Below are positions 9,801-15,410 of a stretch of DNA of 19,035 bases, in pieces. The translations under genes and the position numbers were made by a program. Source of the stretch: Paludibacteraceae bacterium (GTDB taxonomy: Bacteria; Bacteroidota; Bacteroidia; Bacteroidales; Paludibacteraceae); assembly GCA_904502115.1 (NCBI GenBank), contig CAJGDW010000021.1, positions 1 to 19,035 on the forward strand, written 5' to 3'. The notes beneath the pieces are model-generated. The model was given only the letters and a program-made list of their open reading frames with translations. It was not told where the DNA came from and made no database searches. Each line of letters opens with the position of its first letter. The first letter of the stretch is position 1.

Positions 9801-11097
9801 TATAATCGCCTGCGTCCAATCTGCGAGCTCCCTCTAATTTGGCATAATCAACGCCACTTTCCATGCCAAATCCTTTTAAGTAGGCATCAATTTCGTAGAT
9901 ATCGGGCAAACCACCGGACGATTGTACCACATTGGCAAACAATGTATTAGCATTATTCGATGGCACTTTTGATGCACCAGTTGGTGCTACCGAAGGATTG
10001 TAAATATTCTCGGGTTCACCCAAGTCGGAGAAACCCACAATATTGGTAGTATTTTGGTAGTTAACGGCATTTTTATTGGTTACCCACACCTCTATGGCAG
10101 TAATCGATATACCCGAGGCAATATTGGGAACGTCTTCCATCCACTCATCGTAGTGTTTGCGGAAATAATGCGACAAAAAGTAGTGTCTATTTTCGTCGTA
10201 CTGATCCACAGGTACAGTAAAATCGGTGGTTTGTGCACCGCTGGTATTAACCGTTTGCGATTCCGATTCTTGTTGCGAGAAAACACCGCTTACCTTTAGC
10301 TTTCCAAACTGCAAATCGGCCTTGATACCAAACAAACTGGTACTACCCGTAATAAGAGAACCCGTTAGGGGCATACTCACATTACCAGCCTCCAGTTTTT
10401 TAATAATATCGTCCTCTTTGCCTTCGTATTGCAATTTCAGCATCGACTGATCAAAATCAAACGTTGCTTCTGTATTGTAGTTTAAGCCGAATTTTAACTT
10501 ATCACCCACCGAACCGGTAGCGTTCAACTGGATTTTTTCGTCAAAATCGAAGGTAGGAGCCGGATTTTGCGAGCGTTCGCTCAACGAAGGATCTTTTAAT
10601 TGCTTGAAACTTAGGCCAAAAATAAGTTCTGCCGAACCCTGCAATTTAACTTGCACACCGCCCGGACCAAATACCCTATCCGCTTGACCAATATCAAATT
10701 TCATATCGGTAAGCGAGAACTGATGCTTACGCTCTTTTTCTTCGCGGCTACGCTCCAAGTAATAATTTTGCATGGATTGTTGAGCCGTATAGCGCAAATA
10801 TTCTTCGTTGCTTAAGTAAAAAGGAACACCCAGTTCATCCTCGCCCAAGGTGGTTTCAAAGTAGTATTTTCCCGTAACAGGGTCGTATTGAATCTTGGTT
10901 TCGATGTTTTCTGGAGCAGGCAAGTCCATGGGCGATACATCGTCCAAATCGTCGTGCGTTTCGGCGTAGTTTTTAGAGATGGGATAACGCAAACTATCCG
11001 ATGCAGCAGGCGCATCTTGAGCGTACATCACATGCACGCAGCATGCAAGCACCAACAATGCGAAAACATAACGGATATTACGCCAGATTTTTTCCAA
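3841..11097 (-). CDS. sprA: Type IX secretion outer-membrane translocon SprA (Sov)
   Basis: This 2,418-residue protein is the giant outer-membrane beta-barrel that forms the export channel of the type IX secretion system, which also serves gliding motility in some Bacteroidota. It is close to the usual length of SprA/Sov (about 2,300-2,500 residues). The N terminus is a clear signal peptide with basic residues K3, R6 and R9, a hydrophobic core, and likely cleavage after Ala26 (MYA|QDA). Recognisable SprA blocks include LEAGNVSMPLTG and LFGIKADLQFGKLKVSG near the N terminus, GKAYVDDFEAT near residue 809, and the C-terminal SLFYDLQMRNPVVSTSYPTT strand region. The start codon is TTG (11097-11095): the codon before it is GAG, the one before that is the ruvA TAG stop in the same frame, and no ATG lies upstream of the signal peptide. 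The gene is therefore coupled to ruvA and probably shares its promoter. No T9SS cargo (C-terminal sorting domain) gene is visible in the window. Confidence 0.96.
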   Translation of the reverse strand: MEKIWRNIRYVFALLVLACCVHVMYAQDAPAASDSLRYPISKNYAETHDDLDDVSPMDLPAPENIETKIQYDPVTGKYYFETTLGEDELGVPFYLSNEEYLRYTAQQSMQNYYLERSREEKERKHQFSLTDMKFDIGQADRVFGPGGVQVKLQGSAELIFGLSFKQLKDPSLSERSQNPAPTFDFDEKIQLNATGSVGDKLKFGLNYNTEATFDFDQSMLKLQYEGKEDDIIKKLEAGNVSMPLTGSLITGSTSLFGIKADLQFGKLKVSGVFSQQESESQTVNTSGAQTTDFTVPVDQYDENRHYFLSHYFRKHYDEWMEDVPNIASGISITAIEVWVTNKNAVNYQNTTNIVGFSDLGEPENIYNPSVAPTGASKVPSNNANTLFANVVQSSGGLPDIYEIDAYLKGFGMESGVDYAKLEGARRLDAGDYTLNKELGYISLKSALNNDEILAVAFQYTYQGKVYTVGELSNSASEVSKPLALKMLKSVDKSPAHPTWDLMMKNIYSLGAYQVQENKFTLNIMYKNDSTGIDLRYLTEGPIAKEPLLKVMGLDHLDSHGNERPKGDGRFDFIDGYTIIAQNGKIIFPVVEPFGSHLAKKLGNKKELVDKYCFQELYDSTLTTAQEFAEKNKYYLEGEYRASSGSEIRLNAMNIPKGSVKVTAGGVVLTENVDYTVDYMMGVVTIMNQDLIDLGTPISVSLESQSMFNMQRKSLVGATIGYDFNEHFNIGGTIMHFSEKPLTSKVSYGDDPVANTIWGVSASYRNQFQSITDWLNKLPILNLKQASTIAFDAEFAHMIPGSAPGAKGKAYVDDFEATTVGFDVRYASNWRLASTPSRFVESDLNNNIEYGKNRALLSWYYIDNMFNQSTSNTPSHIRKDKTQLSNHFVRQVSENEIFPNRELVYGQSSYIQTLDLAFHPTERGPYNVYADNFDQDGKLTHPEGKWGGIMRKLETTDFETNNIEYLEFWMMDPFVYNDGSMRGGDLYINLGDISEDILKDGRKFYENGMPVEATDNNVVETSWGKAPTKQSVVYAFDNATDARKKQDTGLNGLHTEEEFEHETYKNFVAKLRSKLSASALERMENDPFSPLNDPAGDNFHHYRGSDYDAKEVSVLDRYRYYNGTEGNSQAKSETESYTTASTNNPDVEDVNLDNTMGDTEKYFEYRISLRPTDMMVGQNFITDRVTATVTLKDGTTGTVNWYQFKIPLRDAANYQAKGGIKSFKSIRFMRLYLTDFVEDVNLRFATMELVKGDWRTYTKELEPAYFQDNAMIEMSSVSIEENADKTPVNYVLPPGVTREIDPSQQQVRQENEQSMSIKVHNLAPKDARALYKKLGGYDMRQYGQLEMFVHAEALPDDATNIQDGEMKLFIRMGSDYQNNYYEYEVPLAITPEGQYSNNITSDREAVWPESNKITLPLRFLTDLKKARNEEKARSGSAVTNLTPYSTMDHNNPNNRMTIVGNPSLGEVEVLMIGVRNGARTQKSVEVWVDELLLTEFDEQGGVAARANLDIALSDFIKVNAAGRLETIGYGGVEQKVQERRQDDYYQYNVNASIELGKLFPEKANVTLPVRYSLSQEIVNPKYNPLDKDILLSDALESTASKTMRDSILSVAQDMTITQSLSVPTIRVGMSSSKGPRPWDPSNFTIGGSFSETLSRDPNTTREVEQYCNAYGSYEFSWSPTPVEPFAKIDALKKSKHAEWLTDFGFYYAPKLVSFKTNFIRNYYEQVVRDFENPDADIDPSFATDFMWNNDFDFAWDLTKNLKLTLTTSNRSLIEENDGGINSKLYPDEFEMWKDTVWASLRELGSPQDYNQRFTASWAVPFNKMPIFNWITGNFKYDGTYQWVNGTDVIANTATSRGMWQVDGKLNFESLYNKSSYLKEVNKKFASTRASQRKKPVRNFNKQVILRKGQTVEVRHRLNDQRPRVKATLDGKAYKLSYKVKDANTIIITGKDDVEVAVNVQTGGDEPAGNIALDVMARVLMMVRNVSFNYAQTDGTVLPGFKPSVTCLGLTSYNGLTAPGFDFVMGIQSEDMLDRALNNDWLITSDAIYNPVQFIHNETFKATALVEPFPGFKINVAADRQLVENRDVRLSGAKGENQLTTLNGSFSMSYVAIGTAFAGTGTELFNRFLSYRSAIQSRLQNKYNPVTPFALNSDDVLVPAFLAAYGGRSTENVTLSAIPTFWSFLPNWQVSCSALMRIPWFQENFRSFNLTHAYTCKYQIGSYNADQTFVGVEGFGDDFGYIEDVLTGGSTPSSRYTFSAVTINEQFSPLVGIDVNMKNSFSFKAEWRKGRNMGLNLSSNQLVESHNNEYVVGIGYKFSDLKFSMRQGQSSKQVNNDLTLRADFSIKDTQTLVHKIELNESQATAGDWVTTFKFLANYVFSERISFSLFYDLQMRNPVVSTSYPTTISEVGISAKVLLTR

Positions 11098-11100
11098 CTC

Positions 11101-11691
11101 CTACAACAATTTAAGGGCTTTCTTAATCACTTGTTCAACAGAAAGTGTAGGTTCGTCGGATAAAATTTTCTTGACTACTTTTTGCGATTGCGCTGCCACA
11201 AAGCCCAACATAGAAAGGGCCGCCACAGCTTCCGAAGCAATTTGAGCATTGGCAGCGGTATCAACCATAGCCAGAGCAGGCCCCGCTTCCAATTCGTTTA
11301 TCTTATCTTTCAAATCGACTAAAATGCGTTGGGCAGTTTTAAGACCAATGCCTTTAACCGACTTAATCAAATGTACATTTTCTGTTCGGATGGCTTGACA
11401 CAATTCTGGGGTCGACAACGACGACAAAATAACGCGAGCCGTTCCTGCACCTACACCCGATACCGAAATCAACAACAAAAACATGCGTCTTTCGGCAGCT
11501 GTAGCAAAACCGTACAACACAAATGCATCTTCGCGAATGGATTCGTACAGATACAATTTGGTAGCCGATTTATCTTGTATAGCGCTGTATGTTTGCAACG
11601 ATATATTGATCATATAACCCACTCCTTGTGTTTCTAAGACCACGTATGCGGGAGTTATCTCTACAATATCGCCTTTAAGGTATTCAAACAT
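11101..11691 (-). CDS. ruvA: Holliday junction branch migration protein RuvA
   Basis: This 196-residue protein is the junction-binding subunit of the RuvAB branch migration machine in recombination and repair. It has an N-terminal OB-fold (about 1-62, MFEYLKGDIVEI with the conserved VGYMI core) and two helix-hairpin-helix motifs, VSGVGAG (77-83) and KGIGLKTA (113-120). After an acidic/alanine-rich linker comes a C-terminal RuvB-binding domain (about 148-196, AVAALSMLGF...VIKKALKLL). Length and order match the family. The stop codon is followed by only three bases before the sprA start. The ruvA-sprA pairing is, to my knowledge, recurrent in Bacteroidota, although the functions look unrelated. 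A promoter lies just upstream at 11720-11753. Confidence 0.97.
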   Translation of the reverse strand: MFEYLKGDIVEITPAYVVLETQGVGYMINISLQTYSAIQDKSATKLYLYESIREDAFVLYGFATAAERRMFLLLISVSGVGAGTARVILSSLSTPELCQAIRTENVHLIKSVKGIGLKTAQRILVDLKDKINELEAGPALAMVDTAANAQIASEAVAALSMLGFVAAQSQKVVKKILSDEPTLSVEQVIKKALKLL

Positions 11692-11719
11692 ATTTTATGC
11701 ACTTACAATTACGAACCTA

Positions 11720-11753
11720 CAAAGGTAGCAAAAAAATCTACAAAACCTACAAA
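11720..11753 (-). promoter_or_regulatory. Probable promoter of ruvA-sprA
   Basis: On the minus strand, TACCTTTG (11727-11720) matches the -7 consensus TAnnTTTG, and TTTG (11753-11750) lies 22 bases upstream as the -33 element. Transcription would start near 11713, leaving a leader of about 20 bases. The heptamer CTACAAA (plus strand) occurs three times here, at 11717, 11738 and 11747; the first copy overlaps the -7 box and forms a small CTAC-AAAG-GTAG hairpin. Confidence 0.6.
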
Positions 11754-11795
11754 ATATCAACGTATTAAACCCTCAAATAGTATATCGTTTTAAGT

Positions 11796-11830
11796 TAAAA
11801 AAATCCAAAAGTACAAGACTTTTGGATTTT
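11796..11830 (-). terminator. Intrinsic terminator of the btuB-btuG operon
   Basis: Positions 11800-11812 pair perfectly with 11818-11830 (13 pairs, five-base loop). Read on the minus strand, the hairpin is followed by a run of seven T. It begins 20 bases after the btuG stop codon, so it ends that transcript and separates it from the ruvA promoter. Confidence 0.9.
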
Positions 11831-11850
11831 CATATCTATACTTCTCATTA

Positions 11851-12984
11851 TCAGCGTAAAAAAGCAACACTTCCAGGGATATCACCTGTGGTGTGTTTCC
11901 ACAAAAGATGCCCCTCTGCATTGCAATAGTAAAGTATACCTGGCGTAACAAAATCGGAAGCATCGGTCAAGACAATATCACCCGTGGTAGGATGTACCGC
12001 TACCGAATAGGGATAAATAATTTTTTCTTGCACATCGGCACTTAAAAACGAGCCCGAATTGATGGTATGCGTCCTTAAATTGATGGTATAATATTCGTAA
12101 ACGGTTTTGTACTCGGGAGCAGGTCCGTATTCGATGTTGATAACGTACGCCACATCGCCTTTGATGGCTACAGAAGTTACCCCTTTGCCCAATGTTTTTA
12201 CAATTTGTTCGGTTTGGGTATCCAATACATACAAATTAGGCAACACATCGTAATAGTTACCTCTACTGCTTACATACAAGCTGCCATCGGGCGCTAAAAA
12301 TACTCGATGCAAGTTAATGGCCACCTCTATTTTTTTTATTTCGGTAAAACTTTGTAAATCAATCACGGACAAGGTATTATCGTAATTTTCTGGGGTATAA
12401 CCGCCCGAGTTGGCAACGTACAATTTACCGTCTTTAATGGCCATTTCTTCGGGTTGACGACCCACGGTTACACTACGTCCCAACGCATAGGTAGTGGTAT
12501 CCATTTCTACCACATAACCAAGTTGCGTTCCGCCCATCTGCATTTGTCCTGCATACGAACTGAAATATGCTTTCCCTTGATCAAAAATCATGCTCCTAAC
12601 ATTGGGAATTTCTACCGATGCCAGGTGTTTCGCCGTTTTAGCATCCATAATTTCTACCAAATTAGAGCCATTGATAATGGCATACATTTTACTGCCATAA
12701 ATGGCCAATAGCGTACCCACATCGCCCAACTCGCCAATAATAGACGGATTGCGTTGCGCAAAAATATCGTTTTCGTAAACACCTGTTGCGTAGGCAAAAT
12801 AATCCAGGGTAGCCTTATTGGCACCCATCACCCCCTCGTTGAGCACATAAAAACCTTGGTAATCGGTTTGTACATCGGGATAGGTAGGATCATCATCAGG
12901 GTTAGGTCCACTGGGTTCTGGAGATTGGCAAGCCGCCAACAAAAGCAAGACAAACAGCCACACGTTTTTCATTTTCATTTTCAT
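11851..12984 (-). CDS. btuG: BtuG-like surface cobalamin-binding lipoprotein (YncE-type beta-propeller)
   Basis: This 377-residue protein has a lipoprotein signal peptide: a short MKMKMKN basic end, a Leu-rich core and the lipobox LAAC with Cys19. A Pro/Asp-rich tether (CQSPEPSGPNPDDD) follows. The rest is repeated beta-propeller blades such as KLYVANSG...DNTLSVIDL and SLYVSSRGNYY...LYVLDTQT. In Bacteroides, BtuG is a surface propeller lipoprotein that binds cobalamin very tightly and sits on BtuB. The fold, the lipid anchor, the four-base gap after a TonB-dependent receptor gene, and the cobalamin riboswitch upstream all support the same role here. The ligand is inferred from context; propellers of this type occur in other proteins. 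Met3 and Met5 are alternative starts that would leave the signal peptide working. Confidence 0.85.
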   Translation of the reverse strand: MKMKMKNVWLFVLLLLAACQSPEPSGPNPDDDPTYPDVQTDYQGFYVLNEGVMGANKATLDYFAYATGVYENDIFAQRNPSIIGELGDVGTLLAIYGSKMYAIINGSNLVEIMDAKTAKHLASVEIPNVRSMIFDQGKAYFSSYAGQMQMGGTQLGYVVEMDTTTYALGRSVTVGRQPEEMAIKDGKLYVANSGGYTPENYDNTLSVIDLQSFTEIKKIEVAINLHRVFLAPDGSLYVSSRGNYYDVLPNLYVLDTQTEQIVKTLGKGVTSVAIKGDVAYVINIEYGPAPEYKTVYEYYTINLRTHTINSGSFLSADVQEKIIYPYSVAVHPTTGDIVLTDASDFVTPGILYYCNAEGHLLWKHTTGDIPGSVAFLR

Positions 12985-12988
12985 TCTC

Positions 12989-15013
12989 TTATTCTTGATA
13001 GGTTATTTTTAGGGTAACTTTGCCATTGATACCTGGCATGGGGTAATTGCGCACCACTTCGTATTGTTGGTTCAGCAAGTTATTAACATCGACCGATACG
13101 TAAAAATCGCACTTTTTATAATTGAATTGCGTTCCCAACGACACATCGTGCGTAAACCAAGGTTCTACGTAATTAACTGGTATATTGGCACTTTGCTCGT
13201 AGCGCTCGCCCGTGTAAATAAAACTGTAATGCAAATGCCATCCTTTATAACCCAGCTGCAACAAGGCCGAGGCACTGTGCCAAGGGGTATAGGCAATTTG
13301 TCCTCCGTAATAAGGACTATTGGGGTTCGATACATCTTGTGCCTGCGTATACGTGTACGTCCCTTTCAAGCCCATCAACCAATTATCGTCAAAACGGAAG
13401 CCCATATCGAACGTAACGTCTGTACCGATAATTTGTACCTTGCCCAAGTTCATCATCTGCCAACGGAAGGGGTTAGAAGCAGGTACCGAAACAATTTTAT
13501 TGGCAACAAAGTTGTAGTACGCATCGGCTTGCACACCCACCGACTCTAGCACATCGCCAGGGTGTTGATAACGATAGGTTACGCCCACATCTACCTGGTC
13601 TGCCATTTCGGGTTGCAACGAAGCATTGCCTATAAAAGTATAGTACAAATCGTTAAACGTAGGCATTCTAAATGCACGCTTGTAAAATGCCCTGATATCA
13701 AACAATTGGTCTAACATAGGGCGTACCGCCAACACCACAGCAGGAGTAAACACACTCCTAGGAGCACTTGCAACCCCTTTTTCTACTTGTTCGTGTACAA
13801 ACGTACCCAACACGCTGGCTTGCAATTTAACATAATCCCAATTAAAATCGGTTACGGCCGATAGGTACCCTGTATAACGTGTCGGAAAAACAAAACCCGC
13901 CACATCGCTGGCTAAATAATTCCACTGAAAATCGGCCGACAAGCCTAATTTCCACCATCGATACACCGTAAACGCATTGGCTACCGATAAGTAAGCTTCT
14001 TGCTGCTGATACGTATTGTCAATGTATCGGGTTACGGTATCGGGATTCAGGTAACGGGTATAGTCGTAGGCATATTTTGCCTTTACCATGAGTTCGTAAA
14101 ACGATAGCACTTTTTGCTGATACGAACCTTGCAAAAAGAAGTTATTATCCCATTGTCGCTGATGATGTTCGTACACATTGCGCGCCACATACCCCGGCAA
14201 ACCACGGTTAGAGTAATAATTGTACACCTGTGCTTTCCAACTGCCTTTGTGCAACTTTCCAAACACAGCTGCTTCTGCCCTAACAGCATTGATATCGGCA
14301 TTTTCGCGCACCATGGTGGTATCGTACAGCACCGTACCATCGGGGGCTTGCTTGTAGTTTCTAAAATGATAACGACCCGTAGCATATGTATACTCAGCAC
14401 TTACCGATGTAGCAATGGAATCGGTCCATTTTTGTTGCCACAACACGGCTGGGTTGGCCAATCCAAAAGAGCCTGCTTTTAGGGTTCCTGTAATTTTTGT
14501 TTTGCCACGCGTAAATTCGGGATGCTTGCTAGTTAAGTAGATGGTTCCCGCCGCCCCATAATCTTTTGCCGCCTGCAAAATATCGGTTTTATGACCGTTG
14601 TAGAGTTGAATTTCTTGCAAGTTATCAATTGAGAATCGCCCCAAATCAATTTGTCCGTTTTGCGCATTACCCAACTGAATACCATCGTAAAAAACACCCA
14701 TTTGTTGGGTACCCATACTCCTGATATTGATGGTTTTAATACCACCCACTCCACCAAAATCTTTCAGCTGCACGCCCGAAAAAAAGCGAATGGCATCGGC
14801 CACCGATTGGGTATTGAGTTTGGTAAGCACCTCACTATCCATACTTTGCACAGGCACTGCAGGTGCACGTTTATACGATTGGGTAAATTCAATCTCGTTC
14901 AATTCGTAGATTTTTGTTGTATCAAAAGGGGCAAAAACCACCTGTTGCGCATGCACATACGTCATACACATACAACAAAATAACGATAATAAAACAGGTA
15001 AAATACGTTTCAT
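12989..15013 (-). CDS. btuB: TonB-dependent vitamin B12 receptor (BtuB-like)
   Basis: This 674-residue outer-membrane receptor imports cobalamin using TonB energy. The start chosen is the ATG at 15013, which begins a good signal peptide (MKRILPVLLSLFCCMCM...VHA|QQ). An upstream ATG at 15178 in the same frame lies inside the riboswitch and would put 55 residues in front of that signal, so I reject it. After the signal come a TonB-box-like ELNEIEFTQS, a plug domain (VADAIRFFSGVQLKDFGGVGG...INIRSMGTQQMGVFYDGIQLGN) and a long alternating beta-barrel ending in VTLKITYQE. The N terminus lacks the carboxypeptidase-like domain of SusC proteins. The cobalamin riboswitch directly upstream identifies the substrate class; btuG follows after four bases. 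Confidence 0.92.
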   Translation of the reverse strand: MKRILPVLLSLFCCMCMTYVHAQQVVFAPFDTTKIYELNEIEFTQSYKRAPAVPVQSMDSEVLTKLNTQSVADAIRFFSGVQLKDFGGVGGIKTINIRSMGTQQMGVFYDGIQLGNAQNGQIDLGRFSIDNLQEIQLYNGHKTDILQAAKDYGAAGTIYLTSKHPEFTRGKTKITGTLKAGSFGLANPAVLWQQKWTDSIATSVSAEYTYATGRYHFRNYKQAPDGTVLYDTTMVRENADINAVRAEAAVFGKLHKGSWKAQVYNYYSNRGLPGYVARNVYEHHQRQWDNNFFLQGSYQQKVLSFYELMVKAKYAYDYTRYLNPDTVTRYIDNTYQQQEAYLSVANAFTVYRWWKLGLSADFQWNYLASDVAGFVFPTRYTGYLSAVTDFNWDYVKLQASVLGTFVHEQVEKGVASAPRSVFTPAVVLAVRPMLDQLFDIRAFYKRAFRMPTFNDLYYTFIGNASLQPEMADQVDVGVTYRYQHPGDVLESVGVQADAYYNFVANKIVSVPASNPFRWQMMNLGKVQIIGTDVTFDMGFRFDDNWLMGLKGTYTYTQAQDVSNPNSPYYGGQIAYTPWHSASALLQLGYKGWHLHYSFIYTGERYEQSANIPVNYVEPWFTHDVSLGTQFNYKKCDFYVSVDVNNLLNQQYEVVRNYPMPGINGKVTLKITYQE

Positions 15014-15054
15014 AAAACCAGCCTTTTGCGCGAAAGCTACTTTACAATATGAAA

Positions 15055-15225
15055 TATTGGCAGGTTTTCTGACTTGTTTCGTTTCAAACTCCTTCCCAAC
15101 CTCAAAGGTCAGTGGATTTAGTTTTGTTTGAAATGGTTTTAAGAAACTTACAGCAGCGCGACTGTTCAGGATTTTCACCTGATTCCCTTTTCAATGAAGC
15201 AACGAGCGTTGCTTTATCACCAATA
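15055..15225 (-). promoter_or_regulatory. Cobalamin (adenosylcobalamin-type) riboswitch
   Basis: Read on the minus strand, the landmarks occur in order. The P1 strand TATTGG (15225-15220) is followed by a GCAAC/GTTGC hairpin. GGGAATCAGGTGAAAATCC is next, then a CAGTCGCGCTGCTGTAAG segment like the classical core. After these come CCACTG...GGGAAGG, and the B12 box AAGTCAGAAAACCTGCC. P1 closes with CCAATA (15060-15055), six perfect pairs. The element ends about 41 bases before the btuB ATG and is preceded by a promoter that would start transcription almost at P1. With cobalamin bound it should switch off btuB-btuG, probably at translation, because no terminator hairpin with a T run separates it from the start codon. 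Confidence 0.95.
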
Positions 15226-15230
15226 CGAGG

Positions 15231-15260
15231 CAAAGGTACGATTTTTTTTTGTAACACCAA
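15231..15260 (-). promoter_or_regulatory. Promoter of the btuB-btuG operon
   Basis: On the minus strand, TACCTTTG (15238-15231) matches TAnnTTTG, and TTG within ATTGG (15260-15258) lies 20 bases upstream as the -33 element. The start would fall near 15225, the first base of riboswitch P1. The -33 element lies inside a long AT-rich palindrome. Confidence 0.7.
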
Positions 15261-15291
15261 TTTTTTGTTCAAAAATGGTATTACAAAAAAA
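15243..15291. repeat. Long AT-rich inverted repeat overlapping the btuB promoter
   Basis: The arms GTAACACCAATTTTTTG (15251-15267) and CAAAAATGGTATTAC (15270-15284) are inverted copies differing by one substitution and two one-base gaps, with a TT centre. Outer T and A tracts (15243-15250 and 15285-15291) extend the match, giving an inverted repeat of about 22 pairs. It covers the -33 region of btuB. It could be an operator, a terminator remnant for the AGCS transcript, or the relic of a small mobile element. The second arm's ACAAAAAAATGGTG (15283-15296) also mirrors 15255-15268. Confidence 0.7.
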
Positions 15292-15292
15292 T

Positions 15293-15324
15293 GGTGAATC
15301 GGTGAATCGACTAATCGGTGAATC
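15293..15324. repeat. Three copies of GGTGAATC
   Basis: GGTGAATC occurs at 15293-15300 and 15301-15308 in tandem, then at 15317-15324 after a degenerate ACTAATC unit. It lies in a non-coding stretch between the palindrome and the REP-like element. Its function is unknown; it may be slippage or the decayed edge of an inserted element. Confidence 0.6.
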
Positions 15325-15331
15325 GACCTAA

Positions 15332-15362
15332 TTCGGTCCCTGAGCCTGTCGAAGGGTCCGAA
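15332..15362. repeat. REP-like imperfect palindrome
   Basis: TTCGG and CCCT (15332-15341) pair with AGGG and CCGAA (15353-15362) around one T/T mismatch, leaving an 11-base loop. The core CCCTGAGCCTGTCGAAGGG resembles a short intergenic repeat I recall from many unrelated bacterial genomes, including Bacteroidota; this is from memory and unchecked. No REP-type transposase gene is in the window. Confidence 0.6.
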
Positions 15363-15386
15363 AGGAAGCGACTTTTGACTTGCGAC

Positions 15387-15410
15387 TTGATTCGGGCTTG
15401 CCCGAATCAA
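15387..15410. repeat. GC-rich hairpin overlapping the AGCS symporter stop codon
   Basis: TTGATTCGGGC (15387-15397) and GCCCGAATCAA (15400-15410) are exact inverted copies separated by TT. The stop codon of the symporter gene (15407-15409) lies within the second arm. No T run follows on either strand, so it is not a textbook terminator, though it could protect the 3' end of the transcript or pause polymerase. Neighbouring GACTT units (15370-15389) repeat the motif CGACTT/TGACTT. Confidence 0.65.

Noticed and set aside
13064..13549. Plus-strand open frame of 161 codons inside btuB
   Set aside because: It is entirely antisense to the beta-barrel coding region and resembles no family; it is a shadow of the real gene.
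15014..15178. N-terminal extension of the btuB reading frame beginning at an ATG at 15178
   Set aside because: The extra 55 codons are the translated riboswitch aptamer, and they would sit in front of a proper signal peptide. The start at 15013 is far better.
15293..15410. Short repeats considered as a CRISPR array or attachment site
   Set aside because: The units are short, irregular and of different kinds, with no regular spacers, cas genes or integrase. The nearest tRNA is more than 3 kb away.
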